Source: Coenobita brevimanus (taxonomy: Eukaryota > Arthropoda > Malacostraca > Decapoda > Coenobitidae). From it: DNA of 64,000 bases. The DNA is taken from contig CM064715.1 of the NCBI GenBank assembly GCA_032717465.1, forward strand, positions 41,351,659 through 41,415,658, read 5' to 3'. A program made the position numbers and the translations under genes. Positions 10,190-21,835 of the stretch are shown here, piece after piece (the first letter of the stretch is position 1; each line of letters starts with the position of its first letter). The notes under the pieces are model-generated. The model did not search any database, was not told the DNA's origin, and was given only the letters and a program-made list of their open reading frames with translations.

Positions 10190-11679
10190 TGGTAGGGAAT
10201 ATATAGGGAAGAATTACTGTATTATAAAGAAAGTAAGAGAGATATCAGAAGTCCTAGTGAGTGATGAACAGGGTGGTTTTAGGAGTGGCAGAGGATGTGT
10301 GGATCAAATATTTGCAGTGAGACAGATAGCAGAGAAGGCTTGTGAGAAGGACCATAAGGTGTTTATGGCATTCATAGATCTGGAAAAGCATACGACAAAG
10401 TAGACAGGGAAGGATTGTGGAAGGTTTTGTGTATGTATGGTGTAGATGGTAAGCTGCTGGGCGCTGTCAAGAATTTTTATGATGGTAACGAAGCATTTGT
10501 GAGGGTTAATGGGCATCTAAGTGAATGGTTCATGATCAGTGTGGGCGTGCAACAAGGTTGTGTGATGTCCCCATGGTTGTTCAATATATACATGGAAGGG
10601 GTGATGAGAGAAGTAAAAACACGACTAATGAAGAGAGGGATGGCATTGATAATGAATGGTGATGGATGGAATATCTCAAATTTGCTGCATGCTGATGATG
10701 CAGTATTGATACCAAGTACCGGACAAGAACTTGGTATGCTAGTGCAGAATTTTGCTGATGTCTGTGAGCATCGTGCCTTGAGAGTAAATTGATGGTTATT
10801 GAGAGAGACGGTGACTCCCAGTGTGATGTTACAGTGAATGAAGAGAGACTGGAATTGGTGAGAGAGTTCAAATACCTGGGTACAGTGATAGAAATGAGAG
10901 GAAAATGTGCAAAAGAAGTTGAAAGTAGAGTGACACAAGGAAGAAAAGTAGCTGGTGCAGTGAAGACCTTGATAAGAAACAGAGGCTTGAGTGTTGCAGC
11001 TGCACAAGGCATACATGAGGGAGTGTTAGTGCCAACTTTAACATTTGGATGTGAGACTATGGTGTGGCATGAAAATGAAAAGTCAAGAGTAAGAGCAGTC
11101 GAGATGGGACTGCTGAGAAATGTATGTGGAGTACAGAGGGTGGATAGAATATGAAATAATGTGATTCGTGAAAGATGTTGAGCGAGGAAGTCGGTGGACA
11201 CCAGAATCGAAGAGAGTGTACTGAGATGGTTTGGTCAAGTGGAGAGAATGGATAACAAGAGTGGTGAAAAAGGTATATCTGAGCAAATTTGAAGGAGGGA
11301 GGAGGTGAGGTAGACCAAGGAAAAGGTGGAGAGATGTGGTGGATGAGTGTGTGACGAAGAGAGGTTTGGAAGTTGATGAGGTTAGGGAACTGACAAGAGA
11401 TCAAGCTGGCTGGATGAATGTTGTGAGGAAAAGTGCATGATCAGGGATTTTGCCACCCCTTTTTGACGTGGCAGCGTCCGGATTGACTCAACCGGACACA
11501 TTTATGTGAAGCTAAAGAACGTGGTGAATGTTTTGGCTCATCCGATAGAGTCAGGATTCTTGGGGCTTGAATGGTGAGTAAATGGAAGCGTGGCCCTTTG
11601 GATTGGGCAAATTTGGGCTGTCTGGATGTTGCTACTCCTCACCCTGCCTTTGGGTGGGAAAGGAGGTCCAGATGATGAT

Positions 11680-11680
<1 letters not shown>
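10190..11680 (+). mobile_element. RTE-C LINE, 5'-truncated
   Basis: The coding similarity begins at about 10190 within the RT fingers. It ends in a 3' UTR with GATTGACTCAACCGGACAC-like sequence and CCAGATGATGATG at 11668-11680. The same 3' UTR occurs in reverse at 52675-52920. A T run follows directly. Confidence 0.85.
10200..11440 (+). pseudogene. RTE-C reverse transcriptase, broken
   Basis: The RT is spread over at least three frames: ISEVLVSDEQGGFRSGRG at about 10240, AFIDLEK at about 10370, VGVQQGCVMSPWLFNIYMEG at about 10540, and LLHADDAVLI at about 10683 (HADD instead of the usual F/YADD). The C-terminal part continues as REFKYLGTVIEMRGKCAKEV and GCETMVWHENEKSRVRAVEM. Frameshifts near 10400 and 10790 and a stop near 11152 disable it. 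It is less conserved than the RTE-A copies. Confidence 0.85.
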
Positions 11681-11720
<40 letters not shown>

Positions 11721-11889
11721 TGCTGAATCCTTCCCATTTTTAAAAAATGAAGTTAGGGTTAGGAATATGATGTGTGTACAGGTTGGTCCCTTCGGCAAAC
11801 TGTTGTGTGTTGTGGGGATGGATCATTCAGAATTTCCAATATATTAAGTTGCATCATTTTTGTTTTACCATTTGCACCATAATATTTCA

Positions 11890-11929
<40 letters not shown>

Positions 11930-11976
11930 ATCTCTCACTTTTTCTCTCTCCCATCTCTCTCTTTCTCTCTCTCTCA
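11681..11976. repeat. Poly-T (35 nt) and (CT)n tracts
   Basis: T35 lies at 11681-11715, immediately after the RTE-C 3' end. An imperfect CT-rich microsatellite spans about 11891-11976. The sequence between has no identified feature. Confidence 0.85.
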
Positions 11977-12639
11977 TTAATCAGTAGTGTCATAAGGCAT
12001 CCAAAATGCCTGTTCTAAAGATGGTTGTTGGTATAGTGTTCTGGAGTGTCAGTTAGGGTGCAGGTCATGTATTAATGGTGCAACAGTGTGGATGCAAGAA
12101 GCAACTAGGTTTTCTATACTTTTTTTTTTTTTTTTTTTTTTTTTTTAACTAACTTGGCCTAAAATCGCCATCTTGTTATCATGAATGCCCAGTTGTAACA
12201 ATCGATTAACACTAGAATATGATGCATGTCACAAAGATGTACTATGGAAAAGATTATACAGCTGTAGTATTGTCTTCTTCTGCCATCGTGTTATGTGAAA
12301 TTTACTATAAAAGAGCGAAAATCTAGTCAGAGTTAAAGTGAAAAGGATTTAGTAATCTTAGCGCCGCCAGAGAGGCATGGACTGATCACCTACCCTTCAC
12401 TGTTTTGGATAATGGTAATCTAACCCTGGATCCCTAAACCTGCATGGGGTAACATAAGACTGTACGATAATAGTAGTATGGTACTGTTTTGCTTTAAATG
12501 TGATATTTTATTATATCACCACAAATGTGCAACACAGTAGTATAGTGTTATCTCTTGCCACATCTGTAAGATGTTCAGTGTAAACTATGCCCATTGATAA
12601 TGATCTAAAATTATGATTTAGAAGTTATGGGAGTGTATG
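11977..12639. other. Unassigned spacer
   Basis: It contains a T run at about 12119-12146. No coding or repeat family was recognised. Confidence 0.4.
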
Positions 12640-12800
12640 GTACAGGGTGATTCACTACTCTGAAAGTACCTAACCTCAGGGTTAGGGGCTTGAAGAGAGA
12701 AGCTGCCAAAGATAGTGCAGCTTGGAGAGCTGCCATCAGTTGAATAAAGCTGGTAACTGGAGGCATGCCCAGAGCCTTTCAAAATGAACAAGTGAAACAA
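12640..12800 (+). mobile_element. RTE C-terminal coding scrap
   Basis: Translation includes GLKREAAKDSAAWRAAIS, like the extreme C-terminus of RTE-D (compare GLNREAARD in the reverse strand of 45884-46016). There is no other part of the element. Confidence 0.45.
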
Positions 12801-13162
12801 CAAGAATACACGGAGAGCACATACATCTGTCAAGGCAGCTTCATCCTCTCCCTTTGATCTTTACCTTTGACCTTTTTTTAACAAAGTTTAATCACATGTT
12901 CCTTTGGTGATTGGTTCTCAATCTTTCCTCAAGATTTGGGTCAGTTGCATATAATACTTTGTCAGCAATGTTGCCAACAGACAGACAGACAAACCCCAAA
13001 ACATAGACTAGTACAGTTTTGTCAGAAACAGATAGTATTTCGCACAAGTACTGTGCTTTGAAACGAGAATATACAGGGTATTATACTTATAGTTTATTGT
13101 GAATTAGAGTTAGGATGGTAGTGAAAAAAAAAAATGTTTTATGCTTTTAATGATGTTTAGTA
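12801..13162. other. Unassigned spacer
   Basis: No gene or repeat recognised; an A run lies at 13123-13132. Confidence 0.4.
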
Positions 13163-13735
13163 TTACTTTGGGGGATGAAGTACGTGAAAGGGTACAGCAG
13201 GGAAGGAAGGTTGTTGGCACACTGAAAGCAGTGATGAGAAATAGGGAGGTGAGTATGGAAGTTAAGAAGTCACTGCATGATGGTATTGTGATCCCTACCC
13301 TGACGTATGGAAGCGAGGCGTGGACCTTGCAAGAGGGGAACAAGTCAAGAGTGAGAGCAGTGGAAATGAGTTACCTGAGAGGAGCATGTGGAGTGACGTG
13401 GAGGGACAGGTTGACGAATGAAGAAGTGAAGGAACGTTGTGGGGTAGATGTGGATATGGTTGAAAAGATTAGGAGGAATACACTGAGGTGGTTTGGACAT
13501 GTGGAGAGAATGGAGAATGAAAGACTGACTAAGAGGGTGTATGTAGGTGAGGTGGATGGAGGGAGAGGGAGGGGTAGACCGAGGATGAGGTGGAGGGATG
13601 GAGTTGAGAGGTATATGAGGGAGGGGGGGGTGAGTTGGGGGGAGGGTAGTCAAATGGTGGGTGACAGAGTGACTTGGAGGCGTTTTGTCTGCGGCCACCC
13701 TTTGCGGGATTAGGGCGTCGGGCTATAGATAGATA
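13163..13735 (+). mobile_element. RTE-A LINE 3' end with (GATA)n tail
   Basis: This 5'-truncated copy carries the C-terminal ~180 codons (13163-13713), closely similar to the minus-strand copy at 6079-6660. Features are YGSEAWTLQEGNKSRVRAVE, LRWFGHVERMENERLTKRVY and the RGRGRPRMRWRDG tail. After the stop it ends GGGCGTCGGGCTATAGATAG, giving a (GATA)n-type tail. The frame is uninterrupted, so it is one of the younger copies. Confidence 0.9.
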
Positions 13736-13989
13736 GATATAGATAGATTACCTCATATTACAGTTTTCACTACAGTACAGTGTTTGTTACATGCCAGTGG
13801 ATGCAATTCTTACTTGTAAAAATACAAGTATTTATTTTTTTATTACCGATGCATCATTGATGCTTTAGTTATGATGTTCTTGGTGGATATCTGATTGAAT
13901 AAGGGGTTTGTATAAGTTGTAGCATGCATAAGTCCTGCATAAAATACAGTATTTCAGTTTAATTTTGTGTAGTCCTAGTACAGGGTGTT

Positions 13990-14250
13990 CAGGTGATGCC
14001 GTGCACCCTTGGTGAAGCAGCTGTGGCATCCATCCCACCTATTTCCCTTCACCTTGCAATGAGAAGGACCATGGTCTCATCTTGGTGAGATGTTGTGTAC
14101 CATAAGGGGGCACTGGATCCCTACACGGTGTATAATATACACCGTGTAGGGATCCAGTGCCCAGCATAGAATATTATTCTATGCTGTACTGTACTTGTAG
14201 GATCGCCACACAGAAGCAGTTGCTTTACCTGTGGTTGACAGGTCTGCTCA
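13990..14250 (+). repeat. Dispersed repeat family X, copy 1, with palindromes
   Basis: It shares GCATCCATCC and a terminal block resembling CCTGTGGTTGACAGGTCTGC with copies at 54640-54835 (+) and about 22620-22735 (-). The family has no coding potential. I could not assign it to a class. Two perfect palindromes sit inside this copy only. Confidence 0.5.
14108..14185. repeat. Two adjacent perfect palindromes
   Basis: Palindrome 1 has 27-nt arms (14108-14134 and 14136-14162) around a single A at 14135. Palindrome 2 (14163-14185) has 11-nt arms around T14174 and begins at the next base. Both could form cruciforms or hairpins. No known element was recognised. Confidence 0.95.
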
Positions 14251-14319
14251 AACAAGCAGACAACGGCTAAGCAACAGGGTGTAAAGTAAACGTCCTTAAG
14301 TCTGGGTGCAGTTGTGTTA

Positions 14320-15292
14320 GTATCTATGTGTCTGTACTCTTTAGCCAGACACCTAATCCTGTAAGGGGTGACCACATACAAATCACCTCCATGTCGCTCT
14401 GCCCCTTGCCATTTCACTACCCTTCCTCCAACTTACACCTCCCCCTCATATACCTCTCCATCCCTCCATCCCATCCATGGTCTCTCCTTCCCTCCTCTCA
14501 CTTCAACCCAACTCAAATGCACTCTCCTAGTTAGCCTCTCACTCTACATCATCTTCACATGGCCAAACCACCTAAGTGTATATCTCCTAATGCTTTCTAT
14601 CAAATCCACACCACACCTCAACGCTCCTTCATTTCTTCATTTGTCAGTCCCGCTTTCCATTTAACTCCACATGCCCCTCTCAGATAACTCATTTCCACTG
14701 CATTCACTCTTGATTTGTGTTCTTCCAACAATGTCCAAGCTTTGTTTCCATACATTAGAGTAGGGATCACAATACTGTACTTTCATGCAGTGCCTTTTTT
14801 TTTTTTTTTTTACTCATGTGCACTTCCCTATTTCATATCACTGTTTTCAGTGACCCAGCAACCTTTCTTCCCTGTTGTACCCTTTCAAGCACTTCATCCC
14901 TCAGACGGATCCTTACTCATCACAGTACCCAGGTACTTCTGGTCACTCACATTTTCCATCTCCTCACAGTCCAGCCTCACTGTGCATTCAGTGACTTCAT
15001 TTCTTTTCAAGACCACAACTTCAGTCTTCCCTACATTTGCCTTTACATTCCGTTTCTTATATTCTCTCCTAAACTCATTCACCAAGCCTTGCAGTTCCCC
15101 TACGTCTTCAATTAACAATACAGTATCATCTGCAAACAGCAGGACAGGAAGTTTCCAAACACCGCCTATTCTCATTTAGGCTGCTTCAGTATCCTCTGCC
15201 TTACCTTTTAACAATTTTATAACTCCATCCATATACAAATTGGACAGCCATGGAGACATGACACATCCCTTTTTCAGTCCAACATTTAGATA
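14320..15292 (-). mobile_element. RTE-B LINE copy split by the Academ-like element
   Basis: The 3' end is at about 14342 (GCCAGACACCTAATCCTG). The minus strand encodes broken C-terminal pieces and the palm LLFADDTVLLIEDVGELQGL (15120-15165). The frame breaks off at DLNVGLKKGC next to 15292. The preceding codons (EGELTEFF) reappear at 21793-21835, on the other side of the 6.5 kb insertion. A T run lies at 14797-14812. The copy is 5'-truncated near 21835. Confidence 0.85.
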
Positions 15293-15462
15293 TAGTCTGG
15301 TGGCAGAATGGTCATTTTCGGGTGAACCTCATTCCGAGACATATACAAACTTTTATTGTATTTTCTGATACTTTGGGATATAACCATCAGAATAAAAAGG
15401 TGCACCCAGTTGGCACACTTGAGCATTTCAAAATGGACACCGAAATCCAATATGGCTGCCTG
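15293..15462. repeat. Left terminal inverted repeat of Academ-like element
   Basis: Reverse complement of 21636-21789 with moderate divergence. Shared blocks include TGAACCTCATTCC, GACATATACAAA and GTGCACCCAGTTG. Confidence 0.9.
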
Positions 15463-15559
15463 CATGAATGATTGTAGCACCAGTCGAGCAGGGCAGTACT
15501 CCCAAGGTGGATGGAAAGCCAATGACAGGGAGAGCTGGAGCTCCCGTTTCATCAGCCCT

Positions 15560-18500
15560 CGGGACTAGTTCCTGATCATCCCTCTTTGCTGAACTTTTTC
15601 AGTGGCTCAGTAACACAGAGAGTAGGCCAGCGTGCTCTCCAGTACAAATTTCTCTATCAACACCAGACTACATGCACAGAACACACTACACTTCCTTTTC
15701 CAAAATTCAAAAAGTCATGGCTTCTTCACAACACACAGCCTCGGAGTCCCCAGGGGGGAGTGGACCATAAATGCCCCCACCTTCTGCCCCTCTCCCGGTG
15801 ACGACTCGAGCTGCCTGGAACGACTGTCTGACTCACTTGTTCTTCATTTCTGCAACATTTGTGGCCTTTCCTCTAACTTTCACTCTGTTGAGCACCTCTA
15901 AACCTCACCTTCTTTTCCTAACTGAGACACAGCTGTCTGAGGCAACTGACAGCAAACCCTTTTCTGTATCCTCCTACTTTCTCTATACTCATTTCAAAGC
16001 CAAAGGTGGCTGTTGTGTATATATAAGCAATGACTTATCTTGCTCTTGTGTTCCTGAACTTGATTCTTCTGAATCCTGTACACTCTAGCTTTAGCTTTAC
16101 TGTCATTCTTTGACTAAATATTTCTGCGCTGTTTACTTATCCCCAAATTCTACTGACTATCAAAAATTCTTCAACTATCTTACTTTTACGATGAAACACA
16201 TTCTATCCATTTCTCCTTTTCTCTGAAATCTCCATTCTAGGAGATTTCAGTGTTCACCACCACCTTTGGCTCTCCTCTCCTTTCACTGATCCACCTGATG
16301 AACAAGCCTACATCTTTTCTATTGTTAATGACTTTGAGCAGCTTGTACAGCACCCTACCCATATCCCTGACCACCTTGGAGAGAGCCCCAATATACTTGA
16401 CCTCTTCCTTACAACTAATCCTTCTGCTTACACTGTTAATCTTTTCTCTCCGATGGGCTCCTCCGATTACAACCTTATTACCTCAACCTGTCCTATCGTT
16501 CCAGTACGGCCTGTGGACCCTCCAAAGAAACGTCGTTTGTGGCACTTTGGAGCCACAGATTGGGAGGCTCTCAGGCAGTACTTCTTTGATTTTCCCTGGA
16601 ATGATTATTCCTTTCATGGCCGGGAACCATCAGAGTGTGCCTTGTGCATTACGGAGGTTATTCTTTCGGGCATGGAAGCATACATTCCTTTCTCATATCC
16701 TTTGACTAATGCAAGAAAGCCTTGGTTTAATCATGCTTGTTCTAATGCCGTCCGCAACAAGGAGAGGGCCTATAAAAGGTACCAGAGCCAACCCACCCCT
16801 GAATCACATCTTTTTTGTGTTTCTGCCCGGAATCATGCTAAGTCTGTTCTTTGCTCTGCTAAAAATAATTTCATACATACTAAATGCTCTCAACTCTCCA
16901 ACTCGAATTCTTCCCACTCCTTCTGGCACCTTGCCAAAAACCTTTCTAACAACTTTACCTCATCATCCTTCCCTCCTCTATTCTACTCTGATGGTTCTGT
17001 AGCTATTTCTTCTGCTGATAAAGCAGATCTCTTCGCTCAGACTTTCTCCTCCAATTCCACCTTAGACGATTCCGGTGCTGTTCCTCCATCACTTCCCCCC
17101 CTCTGACTTCCTCATGGCTGACATAAAAATTTCTTCTGCTGATGTATTTTCTGCCATCAGAGGCCTCAGTACTAACAAGGCATATGGGCCTGATGGAGTC
17201 CCTAGTGTTGTCCTCAAGAATTGTACTTCTGTGCTTACACCCTGCTTAGGCAAACTCTTTCTCCTTTGTCTATCAACTTGTACCTTTCCTTCTTGCTGGA
17301 AGTTTGCTATTATTCAGCCAGTCTCAAAGTAGGGTGACCATTCCCAACCCTCCAACTATCGTCCAATTGCTTTAACATCCTGTATCTCAAAAGTTTTTGA
17401 TTCAGTTCTTAATAAAAAAATTTTAAAGTATCTTTCTTATCACAACCTTCATTCTGATTGTCAGTATGGGTTCCGTCAGGGATGCTCCACTGACGATCTT
17501 CTCACCTACCTTTCAGACTCCTGTTCATCCTCCTTTCTGGACTTTGGCAAAAGCTTTGCCATTGCACTTGACATCTCAAAGGCTTTCGATCAAGTCTGGC
17601 ATAAATCCTTAATTTCCAAACTGCCCTCTTACAGTTTCTATCCTTCTATCTGTGTGTTCATCTTTGCTTCCTTTTTGGTCATTCTGTAGCCGCTGTTGTA
17701 GACGGCCATCGTTCTTCTCCTAGATCTATCAATACTGGTGTTCCTCAGGGCTCTGTCCTGTCACCAACTCGCTTCCTTTTATTCATCAATGACCTTCTAA
17801 GATGTACATCAAACCCTATCCACTTCATTTGGTTCCTGCAACGTCCATCTCAGCAGTTACTTCAATAAACAAGGGATGAGGCTATGGCATGCCTAATGTC
17901 TGACTTAGCTTGTTTCTTTGATTGGGGTAAAAATAATCTTGTTGTTTTTAATGCATCAGAGACTTAGTTTTTACACCTATCAACCCGACAAAATCTTCCA
18001 CAGGTGTACCCACTAATGTTTAATAATATTCAGCTTAATCCTGCATCATCCTTGAACGTGCTTGGGGTTTCATTTACTCGGGACTTATCTTGGAAAGATC
18101 ATATTACATCTCTTGTAAAATCTGCTTCCAAGAGAATAGGTGTGCTAAGCCGACTCCGTTCTTTCTTTACCCCTGCACAATTGTTGACTCTATACAGGGG
18201 TTTTATCCGCCCCTGTGTGGAGTACAACTCTCATGTGTTGGGAGGCTGCCCACATACAGCTCTTCTCAGTAGGGTGGAGTCAGAGGCTTTTCGTCTCATT
18301 AACTCTCCTCCTCTTACTGGCTCCCTTCAACCTCTGTCTCTTCATCGCACTGTTGCATCTTTATCTCTTTTTTTATCGCAACTTCAATGGTCACTGCTTC
18401 TCTGAACTGTATGCTTGTATTCCTCCACCTCTACGACGGGCACATAGCACCTGTCTAGCAGCAAACTCTCATCCCTTTTCTGTCCAACTCTGTAATGCAA

Positions 18501-18740
18501 GATTTAACCATTACTCCTAGTCTTTCATTTATGCAACAGGTCATCTCTGGAACTGTCTCCCTCTGTCTGTAATTCCTGCTAGCTATGATCTCCAGTCCTT
18601 CAAACGCAGTGTGTCCAGGCATCTCGAAATGATCAGATCTTGAATTTGGCTCTCCCTAGTATTTTGTTTTTCTCTTGGAAGGAACAGTTTTTGCAGGCTC
18701 ATTTGGTTCCTTCTTCTTAGCATAAAAAAAAAAAAAAAAA
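15560..18740 (+). mobile_element. Jockey/CR1-type LINE (family E), near full length
   Basis: It carries endonuclease and reverse transcriptase remnants and ends in an A run at about 18724-18740. It lies inside the Academ-like element and is therefore younger than it. The second copy at 29240 aligns from 16490 of this one. The 5' border is uncertain; 15460-15780 has no clear assignment and may include the LINE 5' UTR. Confidence 0.8.
15780..18645 (+). pseudogene. Family E endonuclease-reverse transcriptase, broken
   Basis: Endonuclease traces: FHSVEHLSKPHLLFLTETQL (15885-15940), containing the E of the APE-type TET motif, and SSDYNLI (16459-16479). A linker segment [20 protein letters not shown] follows. 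RT traces: YGPDGVPSVVLKNC (17185), SNYRPIALTSCISKVF (17350), ALDISKAFDQVWHKSL (17565) and VPQGSVL (17740). The YADD motif is not legible in this copy: the SYADDST equivalent near 17825 is deleted. The C-terminal part is LNVLGVSFTRDLSWKDHITS and RGFIRPCVEYNSHVLGG. Several frameshifts and stops disable it. Confidence 0.85.
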
Positions 18741-18899
18741 CATGCTTAGCTATCTTTTTCAGTTTTTAATTTTCTTCATACAATAATAATAATATTAACT
18801 TTTCCTATCAGAACATGCACTAAACAAAATGATCACCTGTAAACTACACATTGTAACATTTTATTTTAATGATTTTTATGTTTTTATGATCAATGTCCT

Positions 18900-21092
18900 T
18901 GTGAAGTCAGTACTTCTGATGATGCAGTTTGTTCGTGCTGAACGAGAAGGTGCTTGGCCACTCCGCTTAATTGTCATCAAAGAGATTTTTCCTTATTTCT
19001 TTGCTAGTGGTCATGCCAGTTATGCAAGGTATGCCTTGTATTACTTTCATTCTATGAGCAAACAGCTTGATGAAGTGCTTCAAGACTTCATGGATGGAGG
19101 TCATGTATTGTGACATCAACCAGGCATCTGGAATGGCATCTGGTCTGACCGGTACATTGAGACAACTTTCATGCGTTATGGCCATAGTCCAGGAGGAGTT
19201 ATTGGAATAACCCATCAACCAGCAGCATTGACAAGGTGGGCTCTTGGATTACATATCTGCACTCAACTGAAAAAAGATGTTGTATCCATGCTTGATGGAA
19301 ATGCACAGTCCAGTCATGACCCATAAGGAAGAAGGTCCTTCAAGGATACAAAGTGATGAAGTAGACAGCAAAAATTTGGGAGCAGCTTCAAAGCTGCATA
19401 GATCCACTGAAAGGAGAGTGTCATCCACCTAGACTTCTTTATGTGGTTACAGGTAGGATATGTGCAGAGCATGTTAATGTTGACAGGGCTGTTGAAGTGG
19501 GAGCAGCTATGATGAAAACATTTGAGGAAGGATGGCCACAGAGTTTTCACAACCCACTCACAAGACCAGTTGTGCTCATGTCAACTTCAAGAAAAAAGAT
19601 AAAAGCGGACAATATATCTGTGTATGATACCACATTGATCTATTCAAGAGTGCTTTGTCTTCAAACCTCTAGGAACATCAATATGAAAGATGTTCTCCCT
19701 TATGAGTTGGCTGCATGTCCACACTCAGTATTCCAGGAAAAGACAGGTGATATGAGGCTGTCACCTTCTAAAGCCACCCTGAACGCCAAAATCCTAGTGG
19801 AAGTATCTGATCACAGAATGGTCCCAGCTGATGCTATAATACTTGACGGGTGTGCAATTCTCTGGGTTGTCAAATGGCCAGGCAAAGGTGTCATAGAAAA
19901 TTATATACTGAAGTGTGTGCAGTACATATGTCATTGTCTTTTAGCAGCAAACACACATCTACTCTTTGACAGATATCACAGGGGAAGCATAAAAGAAGCA
20001 ACACGAGCAGCTAAAGCTGGGAAGGAAGCAAGTAGATGCCACAGGCTGTCATTGGCAACACCTCTGCCACCACAGAAGGTCTGCTTATCTGTTACACACA
20101 TTAAATCCCCGGTGATTAATCTCATTTGTGAGTATCTCTGTGAACACACTGATCTACTGCCACACAATGACAAACACGTTGTGATTACAGGTAAGGAACC
20201 AATACCAGTAGAGCTTTGTAATGGAATCAGAAGAAGCAGGCCTGACTTGTGCACTACACATGAGGAAGCTGATGTTATTGTGGTGCAGCAAGCTGTCCAT
20301 TTGGCAAGGTCAGGAAGAAACAGCATTAGAATTGTTGCTGATGACGCAGACATATATGTCCTGTTATGCCACTTCTATAAGAAAGAAAATCTTGCCTGCA
20401 GTATGGTAATGGTTGGAACAAGCCCTTCACGATCAAGTGCAGATATCAAAGCAACAGTTGAGCAAAATCAAGATGTTCTCAACAGTCTGTTACCTGTCCA
20501 TGTTCTTACAGGATGTGACAGTGTTTCATATTTATGGGGTATTGGTAAAGGAGCAGTGTTAAAGGCAATAAAGAGTGGGAAAACACTTACTAGATTAGGA
20601 TGGCAACAAGAAGAGCTGACTGATGTTGCTGACACAAGCCACAAAATTCATTGCAGCATGTTATGGCTTTCCAAATTAAAACAACATGACATCTTTAAGA
20701 TATACCGTGTAGCAGTCAGAGATGGGCAATCTTTGGCTCACCAAGGCACCAGAGCTAAAAGCTTTGCCACCAGCAACAGAAGCAATTGAAGAACATGTTT
20801 GCAGAGCCCATTTACAGGCAGCAATTTAGAGAAGCTTCCTTGATCCAGAGCCACCAGAAATGAACCCTCTTCATTATGGGCAGACCAAGGATCCAGATTC
20901 AAATACTGTACTTTGGTTCCAGTCAGCGTGCCACCTGTTTCTCCTGCACACTTGATATTCTAAAACTACTCGTGTGGGTGTCAATCCTGCACCCCATGTT
21001 CAACTGCCCGTTGCAGTTGTGCAGCAGTACAACTTTCTTGCTCACTGTTTTGTGCTTGCCATGAAACTGACTTCCACAATCCTCAAAGTTAA
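18900..21092 (+). pseudogene. Academ-like transposase remnant: XPG/FEN1-like nuclease plus CXC tail
   Basis: Start: MQFVRAEREGAWPLRL at about 18921 leads to HQPGIWNGIWSDRYIETTFM after a CGA-to-TGA type stop at 19111. Frameshifts near 19320 and 19375 lead into a 448-codon frame at 19443-20789. That frame has the acidic residues of XPG/FEN1-type nucleases in order: DGCA (135), FDRY (176), HEEAD (273-277), VADDAD (299-303) and TGCD (356-359). GIGKGAVLKAI (366-376) then resembles their helix-3-turn-helix. After another frame change come APELKALPPATEAIEE, a W-to-stop TAG at about 20827, DPEPPEMNPLHYG and a Cys-rich tail (20970-21089). The tail pattern is CGCx2Cx2Cx4CxCx6Cx3CxCH, like tesmin/TSO1 CXC repeats. 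Its predicted role is DNA cleavage and end recognition by the transposon. At least four frameshifts and two stops make it inactive. Confidence 0.7.
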
Positions 21093-21635
21093 TCAAGAAA
21101 GTCGGTTGAAGAAGAGGAAAGTATGGACATGGAAATGACAGACACTTAATATATTAATTGCAAATGTGTTTAGTTTATCAGTGTTTTTATATTTATAAGC
21201 ATCATATATTTTTTATGTAAAGCACTTTGATCAATTTTTAAGGGTGTAATTGGTCTAACATTCTGATATAAGGGAGATGAGCATTTTAGTTGTGAAAAAG
21301 ATTATGGTTTAAATGTTTGCTGGAATAGACGTGTTAAATATTTAAAAATGTTTACTGACAGAAAGACCTAATTCTCCATCCTTTCCCTGTATAGTTTGTT
21401 AAGAAAATGAAATAGTGTGGTAATACTTGGTGATAATCTAACAGGGTACGGTAATCACAGCTGGTGCCTTTTTTAAGCAGTTATAATTGAGTAATTTTTC
21501 TTTTCACAATTTACACATATTTAATATACTTTGTTATGCCTAGAATTTCATGAAATAATTCTACAATTAAATAATGAAATATTAGTAAAACTAGTGACAA
21601 TAGTAATCAAATGTAATTTTTCATTTTTCCAGGCG

Positions 21636-21789
21636 GCCATTTTGGATTTCAGCCCATATAACAAAATGCTAAAGTATGGCAACTGGGTGCACTTTTTATA
21701 TTTTCATTAGTAGGGTCCAGTGTATCAAAAAATGCAATGAAACTTTGTATATGTCTTGGAATGAGGTTCAGTGAAGTTCCTCCAGAGTA
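21636..21789. repeat. Right terminal inverted repeat of Academ-like element
   Basis: Pairs with 15293-15462. The matching blocks, seen here in reverse, include CAACTGGGTGCAC and GGAATGAGGTTCA. Confidence 0.9.
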
Positions 21790-21835
21790 ATAGAAAAATT
21801 CAGTCAGTTCACCCTCCACAAACTATATGCTAACA

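Larger units (their letters stand above)
15293..21789 (+). mobile_element. Academ-like DNA transposon with XPG-type nuclease gene
   Basis: Long imperfect inverted repeats bound this 6497-bp segment. The ends read TAGTCTGG and, in reverse, TACTCTGG. It is flanked by ATA at 15290-15292 and 21790-21792, and it interrupts an RTE copy, so both borders are defined by the host sequence. Inside are a jockey-type LINE (about 15560-18740) and a decayed gene with an XPG/FEN1-like nuclease region and a C-terminal CXC motif. I recall an XPG-like nuclease, Cys-rich motif and 3-4 bp target duplication for Academ elements; that assignment rests on memory. The N-terminal part expected of a full transposase was not found, so the copy is defective. 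The stretch 21093-21635 is AT-rich and noncoding. Confidence 0.7.

Noticed and set aside
11590..11980. ORFs with poly-Phe or poly-Arg-Glu
   Set aside because: They arise from the T run and the CT-rich microsatellite.
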